DNA from: Sva-07 sp963774765
GTDB lineage: Bacteria; Actinomycetota; Acidimicrobiia; Acidimicrobiales; Ilumatobacteraceae
Length of the DNA: 64,000 bases
Direction of reading: 5' to 3'
Assembly (NCBI GenBank): GCA_963774765.1
Contig: CAVZGP010000031.1
Span: forward strand, 310,001-374,000
Below are positions 59,283 through 64,000 of this stretch, one piece after another (position 1 is the stretch's first letter; every line of letters begins with the position of its first letter). The notes under the pieces are model-generated. The model did no database searches. It had not been told where the DNA came from and was given only the letters and a program-made list of their open reading frames with translations. The translations under genes were made by a program, and so were the position numbers.

Positions 59283-60980
59283 ATGACGTTGCCAGCTCGT
59301 TTGGCGGCGCCGGCGGCAACGTGGGAACGCGACGTCGATGTGGTGGTGCTCGGGTCGGGGGCGGCGGGGTTGTCGGCGGCGTTGGCCGTGCGCCCGGTGC
59401 GCAGCGTGTTGGTCGTCACCAAGGACATCCTGTCGGCCGGTTCGACGCAGTGGGCTCAGGGTGGGCTCGCCGGCGTACTCGATCCGAGCGACACCATCGA
59501 CGACCACGTGCGCGACACACTCGAGGCGGGCGCGGGGCTGTGTGACGAGAAGGTGGTCCGCGAGTTGGTCACCGAGGCGCCGAAGTCGATCCGCTACCTC
59601 ATGCGCCTTGGCGCCGCCTTCGATCCCGAGCACGGAGGCACCGACATCGCACTCACGCGCGAGGGCGGCCACAGCCACAACCGGATCGTCCACTCCGGCG
59701 GCGACCGGTCCGGTGCCGAGGTGCAACGCACGCTCGACGAATCGGCGATCGGTGCCGGCGTCGAGGTGATGGGGCATGCATTTGCGCTCGACCTCGTCAT
59801 GGCAACAGCGGTGGACGGTGAGCGCCAGGCGGTCGGCGTCCGGATCGGCAAGACCGACGAGAACGGCATCCTCGTGTCGGTCGGCGTCGTGACCGCGCGC
59901 GCCGTCGTGATCGCATCTGGCGGATACGGCCAGGTGTTCGCTTCCACGTCCAATCCGCCGGCGGTCACGGGCGATGGCGTTGCGATGGCGTTGCGTGCCG
60001 GGCTCTCGGTCACCGACGTCGAGTTCGTCCAGTTCCACCCGACGGTGATGTGGCGCGGCCCCGACGCGCTCGGCCAGCAGGCGCTCGTGTCCGAGGCGGT
60101 ACGCGGCGAGGGGGCGGTTCTGTACGACGCGGCCGGCAAGCGGGTCATGGTCGGCGTCCATCCACTCGAAGACCTGGCACCGCGCGACGTCGTCGCCGCG
60201 GCGATCAGCCGGCGGATGGCCGAAGCGCCTGGCGGGGTCGACGACCACGTGTACCTCGACGCCACACACATGGGCGAACGGTTCTACGAACGCTTCCCGT
60301 CGATCACCGAGGCGTGCCGCGAGATCGGCCTCGACCCTGCCGTCGATCGGATCCCCGTTGCTCCGGCGGCGCACTATGCCTGTGGTGGAATCCGCGCCGG
60401 GCTCGACGGACGCACCGCATTGCGCGGCCTCTACGCGGTCGGCGAGGTGTCCTCAACGGGAGTGCACGGCGCCAACCGTCTCGCGTCGAACAGCCTCACC
60501 GAGTCGATCGTGTCCGGAACATGGGTCGGCCGCGACCTCGCCTGGGAGGTTCCCGATCGGGTGGCGATCGACGTCGACGTCGACGATCCGCTCGACCACC
60601 GACTGCTCGATCCCGCCCGGTTGCGCGAGGTCCGAGCCGTGATGTCGCGCCACGTGGGCGTCGTTCGGGATGAGCTGTCGCTGACGTCGGCCGCCGGTGC
60701 ACTCGGAGCGATCGCTCGCAACACGCGCTCGGCGAAGCGCGTCGTCGCGACCGAGATCGACGAGGATGCGGTCCCTCGCATCGAACCGTCGCGCCGGACG
60801 TGGGAGGCGACCAACATCCTCACGGTCGCATCGGCGATGGTTGCCGCAGCGTCGACGCGCACCGAGAGCCGTGGTTGCCATCGCCGATCCGATCATCCGA
60901 CCGCACGACCCGAGTGGATTCGTCACCTCGACGTCACACTCGATGCCACTGGTGTCCTCATCGTGGAGGACCGACCATGA
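59283..60980 (+). CDS. nadB: L-aspartate oxidase
   Basis: 565 aa FAD enzyme making iminoaspartate for NadA. DVVVLGSGAAGLSAALA (FAD site), STQWAQGGLAGVL, THMGERFYERFPSI, and the GVHGANRLASNSLTESIVSG motif are typical of NadB. I chose the ATG at 59283; the upstream frame is repeat-derived (MPGPRRTRDTDARPS...). The stop overlaps the MOSC gene (ATGA). Confidence 0.95.
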   Translation: MTLPARLAAPAATWERDVDVVVLGSGAAGLSAALAVRPVRSVLVVTKDILSAGSTQWAQGGLAGVLDPSDTIDDHVRDTLEAGAGLCDEKVVRELVTEAPKSIRYLMRLGAAFDPEHGGTDIALTREGGHSHNRIVHSGGDRSGAEVQRTLDESAIGAGVEVMGHAFALDLVMATAVDGERQAVGVRIGKTDENGILVSVGVVTARAVVIASGGYGQVFASTSNPPAVTGDGVAMALRAGLSVTDVEFVQFHPTVMWRGPDALGQQALVSEAVRGEGAVLYDAAGKRVMVGVHPLEDLAPRDVVAAAISRRMAEAPGGVDDHVYLDATHMGERFYERFPSITEACREIGLDPAVDRIPVAPAAHYACGGIRAGLDGRTALRGLYAVGEVSSTGVHGANRLASNSLTESIVSGTWVGRDLAWEVPDRVAIDVDVDDPLDHRLLDPARLREVRAVMSRHVGVVRDELSLTSAAGALGAIARNTRSAKRVVATEIDEDAVPRIEPSRRTWEATNILTVASAMVAAASTRTESRGCHRRSDHPTARPEWIRHLDVTLDATGVLIVEDRP

Positions 60981-61693
60981 CAGCGCTCACCTGCCACGTG
61001 TGCGGCTTCGACGGATCACGCTGGAGCGACGACGACCTCGAACGGACGCTTGCGCACACCGACGATCTGATCGGCTACGTGCTCGAAGGTGCCGACGACG
61101 GGTTCGTCGAGGGGGCAACGGCGGAGCCCATCGCAATCGATGATGATCCCATCGTGGCCACACACGCCCTGATGCATCGTCTCGACGAAATCGCCGCCAC
61201 ACGTCGAGCTTCCGGCGACGTGTTCGAGCCGATGGTCGGTCACGTCGCTTCGCTGCAAGCCTCCGGCGGTGGCGTCCCGAAGGCGTCGATCTCGGCGGCG
61301 AACATTGGGGTGACTGGGGTGATCGGCGACGTCCAAGGTCACCGTCGTCACCACGGCCGTCCCTGGCAAGCGATCTGTCTGTACAGCACCGACCGGATCG
61401 AGGCGCTTCGCGTCGAGGGTCATCCAATCGCGCCTGGCAGCACCGGGGAGAACGTCACGATCGTCGGCGTCGACTGGTCGCGTCTGCGCGGCGGGCTGGC
61501 CGTCACGATCGGAGAAGTCGTGCTGCGAACGAGCGGTCCGGCGGTCCCGTGTCACCAGATCGCACACTCCTTCACCGATCGGCACGTGAACCGCATCGCC
61601 CACCACGAATACCCCGGGTGGGCTCGCTGGTATGCGTCCGTGGTCAGTGGTGGCACCATCGCGCCGGGTGACACCGTCACCATCACTGCCTGA
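60977..61693 (+). CDS. MOSC-domain protein with an N-terminal zinc-finger-like region
   Basis: 238 aa. The C-terminal two thirds is a MOSC domain (VTGVIGDVQGHRRHHGRPWQ, GSTGENVTIVGVDWSRLRGG, and the Cys-containing TSGPAVPCHQIAHSFTD). The N-terminal 75 residues begin CHVCGFDGSRWSDDDL and continue TDDLIGYVLEGADD...ALMHRLDEIAATRRAS, resembling a DinB-like helical bundle. MOSC proteins handle sulfur or molybdenum cofactor chemistry. It is inserted between nadB and nadC (ATGA overlap, 25 bp gap), which is unexpected. Role unknown. Confidence 0.85.
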   Translation: MTALTCHVCGFDGSRWSDDDLERTLAHTDDLIGYVLEGADDGFVEGATAEPIAIDDDPIVATHALMHRLDEIAATRRASGDVFEPMVGHVASLQASGGGVPKASISAANIGVTGVIGDVQGHRRHHGRPWQAICLYSTDRIEALRVEGHPIAPGSTGENVTIVGVDWSRLRGGLAVTIGEVVLRTSGPAVPCHQIAHSFTDRHVNRIAHHEYPGWARWYASVVSGGTIAPGDTVTITA

Positions 61694-61718
61694 CACGCTC
61701 AGCTCTACACTCGCTGCC

Positions 61719-62627
61719 ATGTTCGTGTTCCATCCGCTTTCGGAGGCGACCCGTCGTTCGTTCATCGACGGCGGGCTCGATCCCGACGACGTGGCGGGCA
61801 TCGTTCGCCATGCCGTGACCGAGGACCTGATGGGTGGCATCGACGTCACATCGGTGGCGACGATCCCGGCGGACCACCGAAGCACGGCCACCTTCGGTGC
61901 CCGCCAGAATGGGGTGATCGCGGGGCTCCCCGTGGTCGCCGCCGTGATCGAGACGGTCTGCGGCGACGCCGCGAGCGACTTCCACGCCTCCGTGTCCGAC
62001 GGCACGTTCGTCACCGCCGGAACGAAGGTCGCCGAGGTGACCGCACCGACGCAACTCCTCCTCACCGCCGAACGTACGGCGCTCAACCTGCTGTGTCATC
62101 TGTCGGGCGTGGCGTCGTCGACTCGGCGATGGGCGGACGCGCTGGAGGGCACGGCGGCGATCGTGCGCGACACCCGCAAGACCACCCCCGGCCTACGCGC
62201 GCTCGAGAAGTACGCCGTGCGCTGCGGCGGCGGCTCGAACCACCGGATGGGGCTGTCCGACATGGCGCTCGTGAAGGACAATCACGTCGCTGCGGCCGGC
62301 GGGGTCACTGAGGCCTTTCGGCGAGTGCGCGAGCTCGCGGCGACCATCCCGGTCGAGGTCGAGGTCGACACGCTCGACGGACTGCGCGAAGCGATCGCGG
62401 CAGGAGCAGACGAGGTGCTGATCGACAACTTCACGCCCGACGAGATGCGCGAGGCCGTCACGATTCGCAACGAGATGAATCCCGCGGTGCGACTCGAGGC
62501 CAGCGGCGGACTCACACTCGAATCGGCGCGAGCGGTTGCTGCGTCAGGCGTCGACTACATCGCCGTCGGGGAACTCACCCACTCCGCGCGCGTCCTCGAC
62601 ATCGGCCTCGACCTGCGAACCGTCTGA
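61719..62627 (+). CDS. nadC: Nicotinate-nucleotide pyrophosphorylase (carboxylating)
   Basis: 302 aa. Converts quinolinate plus PRPP to nicotinate mononucleotide. TRKTTPGLRALEKYAVRCGG and SNHRMGLSDMALVKDNH are the family signature; VEVEVDTLDGLREAIAAGAD and EASGGLTLESARAVAASGVD follow. ATG at 61719, 25 bp after the MOSC gene; last gene of the nad operon. Confidence 0.95.
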   Translation: MFVFHPLSEATRRSFIDGGLDPDDVAGIVRHAVTEDLMGGIDVTSVATIPADHRSTATFGARQNGVIAGLPVVAAVIETVCGDAASDFHASVSDGTFVTAGTKVAEVTAPTQLLLTAERTALNLLCHLSGVASSTRRWADALEGTAAIVRDTRKTTPGLRALEKYAVRCGGGSNHRMGLSDMALVKDNHVAAAGGVTEAFRRVRELAATIPVEVEVDTLDGLREAIAAGADEVLIDNFTPDEMREAVTIRNEMNPAVRLEASGGLTLESARAVAASGVDYIAVGELTHSARVLDIGLDLRTV

Positions 62628-62707
62628 CGCCTCCCCACCATCCGAGGCGATGAGTTTCCGCGCGACCTGTGCGCGCGAAGACTCATCGCTCGCGTGGTGG
62701 GGAGGCG
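62628..62707. repeat. Family C element C3 nested inside a 13 bp palindrome
   Basis: The 43 bp element (62647-62689) is an inverted copy of C1/C2. It lies between perfect arms CGCCTCCCCACCA (62628-62640) and TGGTGGGGAGGCG (62695-62707). The outer palindrome looks like a terminator between convergent nadC and the FKBP gene that has received the repeat in its loop. Confidence 0.85.
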
Positions 62708-62713
62708 CTGAGA

Positions 62714-63664
62714 TCAGCCTTCGGGTTCGCCGTAGACGCCGAGAAGGTCGACGACGATGATCATGTCGGTTCCGGCGGGCAAGCCGAGTTGCGGGTTGCC
62801 GTCAGGTCCGAAGGCATCTTCGGGCGGGACGATGATGGCACGGCGGCCACCGACCTTCATGCCGGGCAGGCCATTGACGAAGCCGGGGAAACCTCCCTCG
62901 GCGGTCGGCACCGGCACCGGATCGGCATCCCAGCTGCTCTCGAGAGGCACGAGGTTGTCGCCGCGGAACAACACGTAGTTGATCATGCCCGTCTGTCCCG
63001 CCTGCAGTTCGGTGCCCTCACCCTCGATGAGGTCGACGTACGTGGTTTCGGTGGCACCCTCTGACGCGGGTACCCCGGGCTCGGTTGGCGCGTCGGCCGG
63101 GTTCGACGGCTGAATCACTGCGCGTACGTCGATGAGGAAGGTGAGCGCTTCGTTCTCACCGATGATCTCGCCGCGGGCTTCGGCTCCGTAGGCGAGGTCA
63201 CTGGGGATGTCGAGGCGGACGCGTGTGCCGGCCTGCACCCCGACAAGACCCTGGTCCCAGCCGGCGATCACGCCGCCCGCGCCGAGAACGACCGGGAACG
63301 GTTCGAAACGGTCGTAGCTGTTGTCGAACTCCTCGCCATCGCGGGAACGCACGCCGACGTAGTCGACGATCACCGTGTCGCCCGCCTCCGCGGCGGGGCC
63401 GGTTCCTTCCTCGATCACGGTGACCTGGAGCTCGGTCGGGATCTCGTCGGGGATCTCGACGTCGGGCTTGTCCGGGTTCGTCGGCGATGGCGCGATCGTG
63501 TCGGAGACACCGGTGTCCGAGGTGTCGGCGGTGGCGTCACTCGTGTCGGATGACTCCTCCGTCGGGCTCGACTCGTTCGACGAGCTGTCGCTGGCGTTGT
63601 CGTCGCTGCCGCAGGCGGCGAACAGCAGAGTGGCGGTGACGATCAGGGGGAGGGTCCGGCGCAT
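62714..63664 (-). CDS. FKBP-type peptidyl-prolyl isomerase lipoprotein, two-domain
   Basis: 316 aa. Signal peptide with lipobox FAAC, a Ser/Thr/Asp-rich linker (about residues 20-70), then two FKBP modules: the first (GDTVIVDYVGVRSRDGEEFD, ...GWDQGLVGVQAGTRVRLDIP, DLAYGA) is complete, the second (MINYVLFRGDNLVPLESSWD, ...PGMKVGGRRAIIVPPEDAFG) is more divergent. It probably folds proteins outside the membrane. Start ATG 63664. Confidence 0.9.
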   Translation of the reverse strand: MRRTLPLIVTATLLFAACGSDDNASDSSSNESSPTEESSDTSDATADTSDTGVSDTIAPSPTNPDKPDVEIPDEIPTELQVTVIEEGTGPAAEAGDTVIVDYVGVRSRDGEEFDNSYDRFEPFPVVLGAGGVIAGWDQGLVGVQAGTRVRLDIPSDLAYGAEARGEIIGENEALTFLIDVRAVIQPSNPADAPTEPGVPASEGATETTYVDLIEGEGTELQAGQTGMINYVLFRGDNLVPLESSWDADPVPVPTAEGGFPGFVNGLPGMKVGGRRAIIVPPEDAFGPDGNPQLGLPAGTDMIIVVDLLGVYGEPEG

Positions 63665-63756
63665 TTCGACGACGCTACTTGCGAAGTCCGATCGGCCCAC
63701 GTCAACGGTTCAAGCTCTCACCAAATCCTGACCAGGAGGAGGAACCGGGGATGGCG

Positions 63757-64000
63757 TCACGAGCGCGCGGCGAGCCAGGCGGCCTCGTCGCGGCCCAACT
63801 CGGTCGACGGTGGCCCGTCGACGAACGGCCAGAGTTCGGACGCGATGCGCCGGTAGTTGCCACTCGCGTGCAATTCGCCGAGCAGGGCATACAAGCCGAG
63901 GTTGATCCGTTGGATGAACACGAACGCACGTGGGACGGTCGCGTACTGGCTGATCGGGCTCGATCTGTCGAACACGTGACGCACGATCGAGTTGGCGTAG
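63757..64000 (-). CDS. ABC1/AarF-type kinase, C-terminal end (partial)
   Basis: The frame is open to the right edge, so only the last 80 codons are visible. The segment AFVFIQRINLGLYALLGELHASGNYRRIASELWP is shown here as a region (63800-63920 approximately); RINLGLYALLG and NYRRIASELWPFVDG match the C-terminus of AarF/UbiB/ABC1 atypical kinases of actinobacteria. The N-terminal kinase motifs are outside the window. Between this gene and the FKBP gene (63665-63756) nothing was recognised. Confidence 0.65.
   Translation of the reverse strand, partial: YANSIVRHVFDRSSPISQYATVPRAFVFIQRINLGLYALLGELHASGNYRRIASELWPFVDGPPSTELGRDEAAWLAARS

Noticed and set aside
57834..60374. Long minus-strand open frame opposite nadA-nadB
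   Set aside because: Antisense of clear nadA and nadB coding sequence; composition is the expected complement pattern.
1..64000. tRNA, rRNA, prophage or insertion sequence
   Set aside because: No cloverleaf or rRNA segments, integrase, transposase or structural phage genes were seen; I cannot exclude a small RNA.

Overview
This 64 kb window is GC-rich chromosomal DNA with dense, mostly short-spaced genes, frequent 4-base ATGA/GTGA overlaps and many GTG starts. The gene set points to an actinobacterium, most likely of the Acidimicrobiia (Ilumatobacter-like): actinobacterial-type heme genes, HelD, full-length Lhr, a SufR-like Fe-S regulator, an F420/Ddn-type oxidoreductase, a class E sortase, an IclR regulator divergent from leuCD, and a leucine leader peptide before leuA. 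This placement is inferred from gene content, because no rRNA or tRNA gene was seen. I found no phage, plasmid, transposase or CRISPR locus.

Layout. 0-2.7 kb: heme operon hemE-hemH-hemY (minus strand; hemY runs off the left edge). 2.7-15.2 kb: helD, a DtxR repressor with a lipoprotein, a DEAD/DEAH helicase, an ABC-F ATPase, a PCu(A)C copper-chaperone lipoprotein and lhr. 15.3-28.1 kb: ClC channel, a membrane protein, glutamate decarboxylase, a CASTOR/POLLUX-like channel, carotenoid oxygenase with TetR, a crotonase, a sulfatase, and class E sortase with an EF-hand lipoprotein. 28.1-35 kb: a nine-gene cytochrome c maturation operon of the Ccm (System I) type, unusual for a Gram-positive. 35-45.9 kb: histidine phosphatase, DUF4328-like protein, an orphan family A DNA polymerase, a zincin, mrp opposite a SufR-like regulator, an enolase-superfamily racemase/OSBS with a GNAT partner, and serA. 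46-57.6 kb: pyrF with a ferredoxin, leuA with its attenuator, a DEAD-box helicase cluster, an M20 peptidase, a Ddn-like oxidoreductase and leuCD opposite an IclR regulator. 57.6-64 kb: nadA-nadB-MOSC-nadC, a two-domain FKBP lipoprotein and the end of an ABC1 kinase gene.

The most striking non-coding signal is at least five families (A-E) of dispersed palindromic, REP-like elements. They are scattered between the genes, often paired at a fixed spacing, and sometimes nested inside another palindrome. One family looks like a duplicated bidirectional terminator, one copy forms the end of a coding sequence, and another covers the translation start of nadB. No REP-associated transposase lies in the window.

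Regulatory logic is visible in several places. leuA has a leader peptide with five leucine codons ahead of a terminator hairpin. leuCD and its IclR regulator share a short palindrome. The tetR gene carries a palindrome at its own start. mrp and the SufR-like gene share a 60 bp divergent promoter. Many first genes have a TANNNT -10 element only 6-9 nt before the start codon, which suggests leaderless transcripts.
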